A model generated the notes under the pieces. The model saw nothing but the letters and a program-made list of their open reading frames with translations, was not told the origin of the DNA and did no database searches. Below are positions 1 through 5,600 of a stretch of 5,600 nt of DNA, one piece after another. This DNA comes from Anaerolineales bacterium Chloro_02 (GTDB taxonomy: Bacteria; Chloroflexota; Anaerolineae; Anaerolineales; Anaerolineaceae). The DNA lies in assembly GCA_001603765.1 (NCBI GenBank), contig LUZV01000197.1, forward strand, positions 1 through 5,600, written 5' to 3'. Numbering within the stretch: position 1 is the stretch's first letter; every line of letters begins with the position of its first letter. The translations under genes were made by a program, and so were the position numbers.

Positions 1-79
1 CACCACTCTTGCGGGCAATGAACCCATAACCTTTTTCGCCATTAAACCATTTAACGGTTCCGACTTCTCTTTGTGACAT
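1..79 (-). CDS. Cold-shock protein, CspA family (N-terminal part, runs off the window)
   Basis: The reverse strand from 79 reads in frame with no stop to the window edge and gives 26 residues. These include GTVKWFN (residues 7-13) and KGYGFI (residues 16-21), the first beta strands and RNP1 motif of the cold-shock domain. Family members are about 65-75 residues, so roughly a third is visible. These cytoplasmic proteins bind single-stranded RNA or DNA and act as RNA chaperones; the Trp, Phe and Tyr side chains of these strands form the nucleic-acid face. The ATG is supported by an AGAGAGG ribosome binding site at 91-97, 11 nt upstream. The gene has its own promoter and a long leader, as many csp genes do. 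The family call is secure. The exact paralogue, and whether it is cold-induced, cannot be told from this fragment. Confidence 0.93.
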   Translation of the reverse strand, partial: MSQREVGTVKWFNGEKGYGFIARKSG

Positions 80-177
80 GACTTGATGTTCCTCTCTGAA
101 ATAACTAATAAAATTTTTATTTGGGGGTTTACTATCGAGAAAGTGTTGGCTTTTCCTACTGCAAACGACCACAACGC
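80..177 (-). promoter_or_regulatory. Long 5' leader of the cold-shock gene
   Basis: From the predicted transcription start near 177 to the ATG at 79 there are about 98 untranslated nucleotides. The ribosome binding site AGAGAGG sits at 91-97. Just upstream of it, 101-125 is A/T-rich and nearly self-complementary (AATAAAA / TTTTATT type). Long, structured leaders are known in csp mRNAs of Escherichia coli, where they act as cold-sensitive switches. Here only the length and composition are seen. A thermosensor role is inferred, and I do not recognise a conserved cold-box motif. Confidence 0.45.
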
Positions 178-182
178 AACCA

Positions 183-211
183 ATAATACATGAATTATTA
201 CAAATTGTCAA
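183..211 (-). promoter_or_regulatory. Sigma-70-type promoter of the cold-shock gene
   Basis: On the minus strand a perfect -35 box TTGACA (211-206) is followed by exactly 17 nt and then a -10 box TATTAT (188-183), one mismatch from TATAAT. A TG directly abuts the -10 box, although it lacks the extra base of a true extended -10. The start of transcription should fall near 176-178. This is the strongest promoter match in the window and points at the cold-shock gene. Confidence 0.8.
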
Positions 212-334
212 CCAATTGAGGGGGTTCGAAGGCGGTAGGTTAGCAAGCTTGGAATAGGGAGGGATGCGTGTTGTCGCCTGAGATAACAAAAGGTAAGCTG
301 AGTTAACGGAGATTGTTGCGCAATCAAACCCACT
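212..334. other. Intergenic stretch with no recognised gene
   Basis: This segment lies between the end of the phosphodiesterase gene and the cold-shock promoter. It holds a small hairpin (GATTG at 311-315, CAATC at 321-325, five-base loop) containing the palindrome TTGCGCAA. No T-run follows on the minus strand, so it does not look like an intrinsic terminator. I see no RNA gene and no convincing open reading frame. Read-through from the phosphodiesterase gene into the cold-shock gene is possible, since both lie on the minus strand. Confidence 0.5.
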
Positions 335-826
335 TTACGGCACAAAATATCGCTGCAATTCGTTCCTCGAAAGGTCGAGCGTCGCGAAGGACCTTTCTCC
401 CACGAATCTCCCACCTAAAGCGCCAGGGTTAATCACACGAGTGTTATCGACCATTTCATTTCTGAACTGGTGTGTGTGCCCATGGATCACATAATCATGC
501 TCACCGCTTGCAATTTGGTTTTCAAGTTCTGTTCTCTGATCGCCGTGAATCATAAAAATCTTCCTGCCGTCCAGACAAAGCGCCAACGCTTCTTCACAAA
601 CAAACTGACTCGATATCCCTGCGGCTTTTACGGAGATCATTAATGGGTCATCACCATTGCCAAACGCTAAATAGAGCGAGAAATCTTTAAATTCTTTTAG
701 CAATTCTCCTGAAATCAGATCGCCAGCATGGAGGATGGTGTTGATACCTAATTCCCTGAAAATATCCAGCGCGTAGCGAACGTTAGGGTGATTGTTGTGA
801 CTGTCGCTCATCAAACCAATTAACAT
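335..826 (-). CDS. YfcE/MJ0936-family metallophosphoesterase (phosphodiesterase)
   Basis: This 163-residue cytoplasmic protein is a complete small calcineurin-like phosphoesterase, close to the usual 160-185 residues of the YfcE/MJ0936 group. The dinuclear metal site is intact: D8 and H10 in SDSHNN, D36 in HAGDL, N57 in GNGDD, H94 in IHGD, and H117 and H119 in GHTH, followed by the family's INPGA motif at 132-136. Characterised relatives hydrolyse model phosphodiesters such as bis-p-nitrophenyl phosphate with Mn2+ or Ni2+; the physiological substrate is generally unknown. The ATG at 826 is backed by GGAG at 833-836 with six-base spacing. The gene is divergent from the TPR gene and lies upstream of the cold-shock gene on the same strand. 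It has no signal peptide or membrane segment. The family is sure; the cellular substrate is not. Confidence 0.93.
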   Translation of the reverse strand: MLIGLMSDSHNNHPNVRYALDIFRELGINTILHAGDLISGELLKEFKDFSLYLAFGNGDDPLMISVKAAGISSQFVCEEALALCLDGRKIFMIHGDQRTELENQIASGEHDYVIHGHTHQFRNEMVDNTRVINPGALGGRFVGERSFATLDLSRNELQRYFVP

Positions 827-850
827 TTTCGTCTCCGTTTTTAAAACCCA

Positions 851-858
851 ATTATAAT
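851..858. promoter_or_regulatory. Symmetrical -10-like box in the divergent promoter region
   Basis: ATTATAAT is its own reverse complement, so it presents a perfect TATAAT on the plus strand (853-858) and on the minus strand (856-851). On the minus strand it would start transcription near 844, giving the phosphodiesterase gene a leader of about 17 nt that still includes its GGAG ribosome binding site. I find no good -35 box at 16-18 nt on either side. Promoter activity is therefore plausible but unproven in either direction. Confidence 0.4.
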
Positions 859-865
859 CTGCCTA

Positions 866-878
866 AGGGACAATCCCT
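866..878. repeat. Short inverted repeat in the divergent promoter region
   Basis: AGGGA-CAA-TCCCT is a perfect dyad with 5-bp arms and a 3-bp centre. It lies between the symmetrical -10-like box and the extended -10 box, so a regulator bound here could act on both divergent genes. The arms are short enough to arise by chance, and I do not recognise the motif of a known regulator family. Confidence 0.3.
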
Positions 879-879
879 G

Positions 880-888
880 TGGTAAAAT
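880..888 (+). promoter_or_regulatory. Candidate extended -10 promoter of the TPR gene cluster
   Basis: TGG followed by TAAAAT has the TGn-TAnnnT form of an extended -10 element, which can work without a -35 box. The expected -35 position (about 860-865) is indeed poor. Transcription would start near 895, about 42 nt before the ATG at 937. No comparable promoter is visible in the short gaps further downstream, so this is the best candidate for driving the plus-strand genes. Confidence 0.4.
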
Positions 889-936
889 CAGTTGGTATAG
901 AACGTGCAATCTAATAGTCAATCTGGAGAACCCAAC

Positions 937-1839
937 ATGGCTTCATCACTTCAACAAGGAATCGACGCGGCGAAATCAGGCATGATGGAACAGGCTTTAG
1001 CGCATCTGAAGGATGCGATCGTTGAGGAGCCTGAAAACGCAAATGTATGGGTTTGGCTCTCCGCGATTATTGAAGACGAGGAAAAACAAACTATTTTCCT
1101 GAAAAAAGCCCTTGAGATTGACCCCGCTAACCGACCTGCCCAACGCGGGCTGGCGTTCATTGAGCGCAAAAAGTACATACCGCCTAAACCAGGCGAAAAA
1201 CTATCCGACTATACCAAACCGATCGGGGTTTTTAAGACGCCATCTCAAGCCGCTGCGAACGTGGCGGCTTCCGCTCAGGCTGACCGACCGGTGTACCCGC
1301 CACAACCAATCGCCCAGCCAGCGCCTGCTTCGCAGCCAGTTGAGATCCAACAATCCGCGCCTTCTTCCGCGCGACGACCGTGGGTGGATATTTTGTTATA
1401 TGGGTTGGTCCTGACGGTATTTATTATCATCGGGATTCTGATTGGCACCACACTGCTTAATATCAATATTCCTTTTCTTAATCGCCCGACCCAAGTTCTT
1501 TCGGCTTTACCGCCAAATGAAGGCGTTTTTGCCCTGAATGAGGGTCAATACGCAGAAATGAAACTTCATCTCAATCGGCCGAAAACAGAAGAGGGAATCC
1601 CGCAGCTAACCAACAGGCACCCTTCGATTGTTATTAACACCCTTGTCATAACGCTAGACAGGCTTCAGCTTCTCAACGCCAACGGGGAAGGGATCAACTT
1701 TACCACTGCTCCGGCAGAGAACAATACGAAAGTGCTTGAACCAAATCAGGAGCTCGCGCCAGGTGAATATTGCCTGGTGTACACGCTCAACCCCGAGAAG
1801 AACGAAGCCCTCTATTGGTGTCTGAAGATTAACGAATAG
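937..1839 (+). CDS. TPR-domain protein with one membrane helix and a C-terminal outer domain, function unknown
   Basis: This 300-residue protein has four parts. Residues about 4-70 form roughly two tetratricopeptide-like helix pairs (...GMMEQALAHLKDAI..., ...FLKKALEIDPANRPAQRGL...), a protein-protein docking module. Residues about 100-147 are a Pro/Ala/Gln/Ser-rich flexible linker. Residues about 150-174 are a single hydrophobic helix preceded by RRPW, which by the positive-inside rule places the TPR part in the cytoplasm. Residues about 185-300 form an outer domain with two cysteines, C279 and C295, that could pair. I do not recognise the outer domain. An in-frame GTG at 904 would add 11 residues, but the ATG at 937 has TGGAG at 924-928 with eight-base spacing and places the TPR at the very N-terminus, so I prefer it. 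It lies 47 bp before the nfnAB fusion and is probably cotranscribed. Similar TPR-linker-helix proteins are, from memory, common in Chloroflexota. Confidence 0.8.
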   Translation: MASSLQQGIDAAKSGMMEQALAHLKDAIVEEPENANVWVWLSAIIEDEEKQTIFLKKALEIDPANRPAQRGLAFIERKKYIPPKPGEKLSDYTKPIGVFKTPSQAAANVAASAQADRPVYPPQPIAQPAPASQPVEIQQSAPSSARRPWVDILLYGLVLTVFIIIGILIGTTLLNINIPFLNRPTQVLSALPPNEGVFALNEGQYAEMKLHLNRPKTEEGIPQLTNRHPSIVINTLVITLDRLQLLNANGEGINFTTAPAENNTKVLEPNQELAPGEYCLVYTLNPEKNEALYWCLKINE

Positions 1840-1886
1840 TTACTCCCCAATGCCAATCAAAAATCCACTCACCTTAGGCAGCCATC

Positions 1887-4154
1887 ATGTATGAATTAAA
1901 TACGATTCTCAAAAAGACTCAGCTTGCAGAAAAAATCAATCGCTACATCATTTATTCCCCATATATCGCGCGCAAAGCAAAGCCAGGGCAATTTGTGATT
2001 TTGCGTCTCGGGGACGGCGGCGAACGGGTACCTCTGACAATTGTTGACCATGACGAGGTTGAAGGGACGATTACGCTGATCGTGCAAACTGTTGGAAAAA
2101 GCACGATGATGCTTGACGCTCTCCAGCCAGGCGAGACCGTCCATGATGTTTTAGGTCCGCTGGGGAATGCTTCTGAAATTAAGTTGTATGGCAAAGTGGC
2201 GGTGATTGGCGGCGGAGTTGGCGCGGCTGTCGCGTTTCCGGTCGCGAAAGCCCTCAAATTGGCCGGGAATCACGTTACTTCCATCGTTGGCGCGCGTAAT
2301 AAAGATCTTATTATCCTGAAGCCTGAGCTCGAGCAGGTCAGCGATCGGCTGCTGATTACCACGGATGACGGCTCGTTTGGATTGCACGGCTTCGTCACTG
2401 ATCAATTGCGTCTACTCATTGAAGCCGGCGAACATTTTGATTATGTTTTGGCGATTGGACCACTTTTTATGATGCGCGCGGTTACGGAACTGACCCGGCC
2501 TTACAGAATTCCAACAACCGTTAGCCTCAATACGATCATGGTTGACGGCACTGGTATGTGCGGCGGATGCCGCGTTCAGGTGGGGGATCAGGTTCGTTTT
2601 ACTTGTGTGGATGGACCCGAATTTGACGGTCATTTGGTGGATTTTGAGACAGTCATTCACCGCAACCGAACCTACAACCACCCTGAAGACTGTCGTCTTG
2701 ACACTCAGGTGGCTGAAATTGAATTGGAACATTACGAAGAAATGGGGCATCAGTCAGATAAAGACCGGCAGGTTATGCCTGAGCTGCCAGCCCACGAACG
2801 CATCCGCAACTTTCAGGAGGTTGCTCTTGGCTTCACCCCCGAACAAGCTCTGATTGAAGCTGAGCGATGTCTGCAGTGCCGGAGGCCGCTCTGTGTGGAA
2901 GGCTGCCCGGTTTCGGTCAAAATTCCCCAGTTCATTCAGCTAATAAAAGCCGGTGATTCAGTTGCCGCTGGGCGGTTGATCAAAACCGATAACGCATTAC
3001 CAAGGGTCTGCGGTAGAGTTTGCCCGCAAACGGAGCAGTGCGAAGGCGCTTGTATCCTTTTGAAGAAGGGAAAACCAATTGCCATTGGGGCGCTTGAGCG
3101 CTATGTTTCGGACGCGCTTGCTAACGCTGAGCCTGAGGAGGAACCTGTCGTAAATAGAACAGCTTATAAAGCCGCTTTGGTTGGCTCTGGACCAGCCAGC
3201 TTGAGCTGTGCTGGTGATCTCGCCCGGGCTGGGGTGCAGGTGACCGTTTTTGAAGCCTTCCACGATTTTGGTGGAGTGCTGCGCTACGGCATCCCTGAAT
3301 TCCGCCTGCCTAAATCGATTGTCGCCCAGGAGGTTGAAGCGCTATCGAAATCCGGCGTCACTTTTATCCCAAACACACTCATCGGCGCGACTTTTACCAT
3401 TGATGAACTTATTCACAATGAAAAATTTGACGCGGTTTTCATCGGAACAGGGGCAGGGCTGCCAAACTTCCTCGGCATTGAAGGCGAATCGTTGGTAGGC
3501 GTCTATTCCGCCAACGAATTCCTGACGCGCGTCAATTTGATGAAGGCATACGAGTACCCCTACGTGGATACGCCGATTCTGAACCTGTTAAATAAGACTG
3601 TTGGGGTTTTTGGCGGCGGTAATACCGCCCTCGACTCCGCGCGGGTAGCGCTGCGCCTGGGCGCTGCCAAGGTTTACATAATCTATCGCCGTTCTCAGGA
3701 TGAAATGCCCGGGCGGAAAGAGGAAATCGACCATGCTATTGCTGAAGGGGTCAACTTTGCGTATCTAAGCGCACCTCTCACATTTTTGGGCAACAGCGAA
3801 GGGCGCCTGACGGGTGTTCGGCTGCAAAAAATGGCGCTTGGCGAGCCTGATTCATCTGGCAGGCGGCGACCGGTGCCGGTTGAGGGTTCGGAATCCGAAC
3901 AGGACCTTGATGTTGCCATCGTTGCCATCGGGAATGGCTCAAACCCGCTCATCCACAGGTCTACCCCCGGTCTGAATGTGGATAAATGGGGTCATATTGT
4001 GGTTGACCCAGACACGCTTCAAACGTCCATACCTGGTGTTTATGCTGGTGGGGATATTGTCACTGGCGGCGCGACAGTCATTAAAGCTATGGGAGCAGGA
4101 CGAAAAGCCGCTGCCAGCATCCTTAAACAATTCGGCTTGGCGGTTCAGTCATGA
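1887..4154 (+). CDS. nfnAB: Fused NfnA-NfnB: electron-bifurcating NADH-dependent reduced ferredoxin:NADP+ oxidoreductase
   Basis: This 755-residue cytoplasmic flavoprotein joins two normally separate subunits. Residues 1-about 285 match NfnA and the dihydroorotate-dehydrogenase electron-transfer (PyrK-like) family: GQFVILR (34-40), the FAD-binding RVPLT (47-51), the nucleotide-binding GGGVG (108-112), and a [2Fe-2S] site with C225, C228 and C240, where D220 sits at the position of a usual fourth cysteine. Residues about 300-755 match NfnB and the glutamate synthase small subunit: [4Fe-4S] cysteines C328, C331, C336, C340 and C375, C379, C385, C389; FAD Rossmann GSGPA (433-437); NADPH site GGGNTALD (576-583) with R601 and R602; and FAD-closing GGDIVTGG (721-728). 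Known NfnAB couples NADH plus two reduced ferredoxins to formation of two NADPH, reversibly. No frameshift is seen and the join has a natural linker, so it is a genuine fusion. The start fits the family, but its ribosome binding site is weak (TAGG, 1875-1878). A glutamate synthase role is the main alternative; no large subunit is visible here. Confidence 0.9.
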   Translation: MYELNTILKKTQLAEKINRYIIYSPYIARKAKPGQFVILRLGDGGERVPLTIVDHDEVEGTITLIVQTVGKSTMMLDALQPGETVHDVLGPLGNASEIKLYGKVAVIGGGVGAAVAFPVAKALKLAGNHVTSIVGARNKDLIILKPELEQVSDRLLITTDDGSFGLHGFVTDQLRLLIEAGEHFDYVLAIGPLFMMRAVTELTRPYRIPTTVSLNTIMVDGTGMCGGCRVQVGDQVRFTCVDGPEFDGHLVDFETVIHRNRTYNHPEDCRLDTQVAEIELEHYEEMGHQSDKDRQVMPELPAHERIRNFQEVALGFTPEQALIEAERCLQCRRPLCVEGCPVSVKIPQFIQLIKAGDSVAAGRLIKTDNALPRVCGRVCPQTEQCEGACILLKKGKPIAIGALERYVSDALANAEPEEEPVVNRTAYKAALVGSGPASLSCAGDLARAGVQVTVFEAFHDFGGVLRYGIPEFRLPKSIVAQEVEALSKSGVTFIPNTLIGATFTIDELIHNEKFDAVFIGTGAGLPNFLGIEGESLVGVYSANEFLTRVNLMKAYEYPYVDTPILNLLNKTVGVFGGGNTALDSARVALRLGAAKVYIIYRRSQDEMPGRKEEIDHAIAEGVNFAYLSAPLTFLGNSEGRLTGVRLQKMALGEPDSSGRRRPVPVEGSESEQDLDVAIVAIGNGSNPLIHRSTPGLNVDKWGHIVVDPDTLQTSIPGVYAGGDIVTGGATVIKAMGAGRKAAASILKQFGLAVQS
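4151..4154 (+). other. ATGA stop/start overlap coupling nfnAB to the GH4 gene
   Basis: The TGA of the nfnAB fusion (4152-4154) shares bases with the ATG of the next gene (4151-4153). No clear ribosome binding site precedes this ATG, so translation of the glycosidase probably depends on ribosomes finishing the upstream gene. This is direct evidence that the two genes share an mRNA. Confidence 0.85.
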
Positions 4155-5536
4155 CCAAAGTCGTCTGCCTCGGGGCGGGAAGCTCCTCTTTTGGTCAAAG
4201 CACGTTAATTACGCTGTTGCGCAGCCCGGTATTAACTAACGCTGAGATTGCCCTGGTTGATACAAATGAGGAATCGCTGGCTGCCATTACCGAATTCGCA
4301 AATTGGCTGAATTCCGCCTGGAACTGCCAGAAAACGATTACCAGCCATCATACGCATCAAACCGCTCTTGATGAGGCGGATTTTGTCATTTCAGCCGTGG
4401 AGGTGCAACCGCGAGAGCAACTTTGGCGGGAGGACTTTGAACGCACACTGCCCCTCGGCATCCGTCAGCCGTACGCTGAAAACGGCGGACCTGGCGGTTT
4501 TGCTCACGCCGCGCGCAATGTGAACACCATCCTGGGAATCGCGCGAGACATGGAGACCCAATGTCCGGAGGCATGGTTCATTAACTTTACCAACCCCATG
4601 CACCGCATTTGCTACTTGATCCATAAGTATTCCAGTATTAAAGTCGTTGGACTCTGCCACCAACTTGCGGCGGGTTATGCCATGGTCGCGAAAGCTCTGG
4701 CGGGAGATTACGGTTTTGACGGCGCGAACAACTTCCACAGCACCCACGCTGATCCCTGCAACGATCTGCCAATGGCTAACATGGCTCTGCAGGGTTTTGA
4801 ACGGTTTTCGATCCGCGCTGCCGGATTAAACCACTTCACCTGGATGCTCGCACTAAAAGATCGGCAAACCGGCGCGGATTTATATCCTCGTTTTCGACAG
4901 GCATGGAAAGATCTGCCTGGTAGCTTTGAACCGCTGACACACCGCATGTTCAGCGCCTTTGGATTATTTCCAATACCGGGGGATGAGCACCTGTGCGAGT
5001 ATCTGCCCTGGATGTCTGACCCAATCGAAAAACCCTGGCAGAAGTTTGACCTTTCACTCTACGATTGGGATTACTTTGCCAAGCATCGCGATCTGATGTG
5101 GCAGCAAATAAACGCGAATATGCAAAACGGCACGCCGCCTGAAACCTATGCCTGCGTCCATTCAGAAGGCGCGATTGAGGTGATTGAAGCGATCCTAACG
5201 GACGCGAACTTGCTTTGGGAGGCGGTCAACATTCCTAACAACGGTTTGATTGCTGGACTGCCGGAGGACGCGATTGTGGAGGTGCCTGCCACGATTAACC
5301 GAAGCGGCATTCACGGTCAGCCTGTTGGCGCTTTACCTGCTGGCATTACAGCGCTTTTACAGCGGGAGGTTGCTTGCAGTCAGCTTTGCGTGGATGCGGT
5401 TGTTAGGGGCGACCGCGCCCTGGCGCTGCAAAGCCTCTTGCTCGACCCGACTGTAACCGACCTGGATCAGGCGGAGAGGGTGCTCGACCAGATATTGACC
5501 AGCTCCAAACGATTCCTTCCCCAATTTTTTAGTTAG
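4151..5536 (+). CDS. Glycoside hydrolase family 4 (NAD+- and metal-dependent glycosidase)
   Basis: This 461-residue cytoplasmic enzyme has the length and order of GH4. It shows an N-terminal Rossmann GAGSSSFG (8-15) with an acidic D37 for the NAD ribose, GGPGG (112-116), NFTNPM (145-150), metal-binding CH (C169, H170), GLNHFTW (225-231, H228 as metal ligand), and EYLPW (283-287), whose Y284 is a candidate catalytic base. GH4 enzymes oxidise the sugar at C3 with bound NAD+, eliminate the aglycone, add water and reduce again, usually needing Mn2+. The CH pair resembles members acting on unphosphorylated sugars (alpha-glucosidase, alpha-galactosidase, galacturonidase types) rather than the CD or CN of 6-phospho-glycosidases, so an unphosphorylated substrate is inferred; the exact sugar cannot be told. 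About 30 extra residues, including HADPCNDLP, lie between C169 and H228. The gene overlaps nfnAB by four bases. Confidence 0.9.
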   Translation: MTKVVCLGAGSSSFGQSTLITLLRSPVLTNAEIALVDTNEESLAAITEFANWLNSAWNCQKTITSHHTHQTALDEADFVISAVEVQPREQLWREDFERTLPLGIRQPYAENGGPGGFAHAARNVNTILGIARDMETQCPEAWFINFTNPMHRICYLIHKYSSIKVVGLCHQLAAGYAMVAKALAGDYGFDGANNFHSTHADPCNDLPMANMALQGFERFSIRAAGLNHFTWMLALKDRQTGADLYPRFRQAWKDLPGSFEPLTHRMFSAFGLFPIPGDEHLCEYLPWMSDPIEKPWQKFDLSLYDWDYFAKHRDLMWQQINANMQNGTPPETYACVHSEGAIEVIEAILTDANLLWEAVNIPNNGLIAGLPEDAIVEVPATINRSGIHGQPVGALPAGITALLQREVACSQLCVDAVVRGDRALALQSLLLDPTVTDLDQAERVLDQILTSSKRFLPQFFS

Positions 5537-5540
5537 AGGA
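5535..5540 (+). promoter_or_regulatory. Ribosome binding site of the downstream gene
   Basis: AGAGGA overlaps the last two bases of the glycosidase stop codon and sits four bases before the ATG at 5545. It is the strongest Shine-Dalgarno match among the plus-strand genes and fixes the next start. Confidence 0.7.
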
Positions 5541-5544
5541 AAAC

Positions 5545-5600
5545 ATGAAAGATCCAAAAATCATTGATATCGGTGAAACACCCAACCCCGGAGAGGATCC
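5545..5600 (+). CDS. Start of an unidentified gene (runs off the window)
   Basis: An ATG eight bases after the glycosidase stop, behind AGAGGA, opens a frame with no stop to the window edge. Eighteen codons are visible (MKDPKIIDIGETPNPGED). The N-terminus is hydrophilic, with no signal peptide or membrane segment, so a cytoplasmic product is likely. Too little is present to name a family. The spacing makes it the next gene of the same operon, and its identity could reveal the sugar that the glycosidase handles. Confidence 0.65.
   Translation, partial: MKDPKIIDIGETPNPGED

Noticed and set aside
225..240. GGTTCGAA resembling the T-loop of a tRNA
   Set aside because: The flanking bases do not form a 5-bp T-stem on either strand, and no acceptor, D or anticodon arm can be placed around it.
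238..306. Imperfect inverted repeat (GTTAGCAAGCTT against AAGCTGAGTTAAC)
   Set aside because: The arms are broken by an internal mismatch and lie more than 40 bases apart, which is within chance for this length.
311..325. Hairpin GATTG-TTGCG-CAATC downstream of the phosphodiesterase gene as a terminator
   Set aside because: The stem is only 5 bp with mixed A/T content, and no run of T follows on the minus strand.
208..414. A 68-codon minus-strand open frame overlapping the end of the phosphodiesterase gene
   Set aside because: It overlaps a well-supported gene in another frame, its composition is rich in Arg and Ser without domain features, and it crosses the -35 box of the cold-shock promoter.
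904..936. GTG at 904 as the start of the TPR protein
   Set aside because: It lacks a ribosome binding site at useful spacing. The ATG at 937 has TGGAG eight bases upstream and starts directly at the TPR domain.
1840..1886. Separate promoter or terminator between the TPR and nfnAB genes
   Set aside because: The 47-bp gap has no hairpin, T-run or -10/-35 pair, so cotranscription is the simpler reading.
1887..4154. The nfnAB fusion as an assembly artefact of two genes
   Set aside because: The frame is continuous, the junction (about 285-300) is a short charged linker, and the NfnB part starts with its usual RIRNF motif without its own ATG or ribosome binding site nearby.

Overview
The window reads as an ordinary bacterial chromosomal segment of medium G+C. 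It carries a cold-shock gene and a small phosphodiesterase on the minus strand, then a compact plus-strand run of three complete genes and the start of a fourth. The taxonomic signal is only suggestive. A short TPR domain, a Pro/Ala linker, one membrane helix and a small outer domain, together with a fused NfnA-NfnB protein and a GH4 enzyme, fit an anaerobic or fermentative bacterium, possibly a Chloroflexota/Anaerolineae-type lineage. That placement is inference from protein style, not from a marker gene.

Layout. Positions 1-79 (minus) hold the first 26 codons of a CspA-family cold-shock protein. It has a near-consensus promoter at 183-211 and a leader of about 98 nt. Positions 212-334 hold nothing I can support as a gene. 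Positions 335-826 (minus) encode a YfcE/MJ0936-type metallophosphoesterase with all its metal ligands. Positions 827-936 are a divergent promoter region with a self-complementary -10-like octamer, a short dyad and an extended -10 box.

On the plus strand, 937-1839 encodes a membrane-anchored TPR protein of unknown role. After a 47-bp gap comes 1887-4154, a 755-residue NfnA-NfnB fusion, predicted to be an electron-bifurcating NADH/ferredoxin:NADP+ oxidoreductase. Its stop overlaps by ATGA the start of a GH4 NAD+/metal-dependent glycosidase (4151-5536). A further gene begins at 5545 behind a good ribosome binding site and runs off the window.

How they work together. The tight spacing (47 bp, -4 bp, 8 bp) suggests one transcript from the TPR gene through the partial gene. 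Coupling a redox-balancing enzyme to a GH4 sugar-cleaving enzyme would fit saccharide fermentation, but nothing shows a direct biochemical link, because GH4 enzymes use NAD+ without net turnover. I see no mobile element, CRISPR array, RNA gene or clear terminator. No new system is demonstrated. The most unusual points are the GH4 enzyme's spacing between its metal-binding residues and its coupling to the NfnAB fusion.
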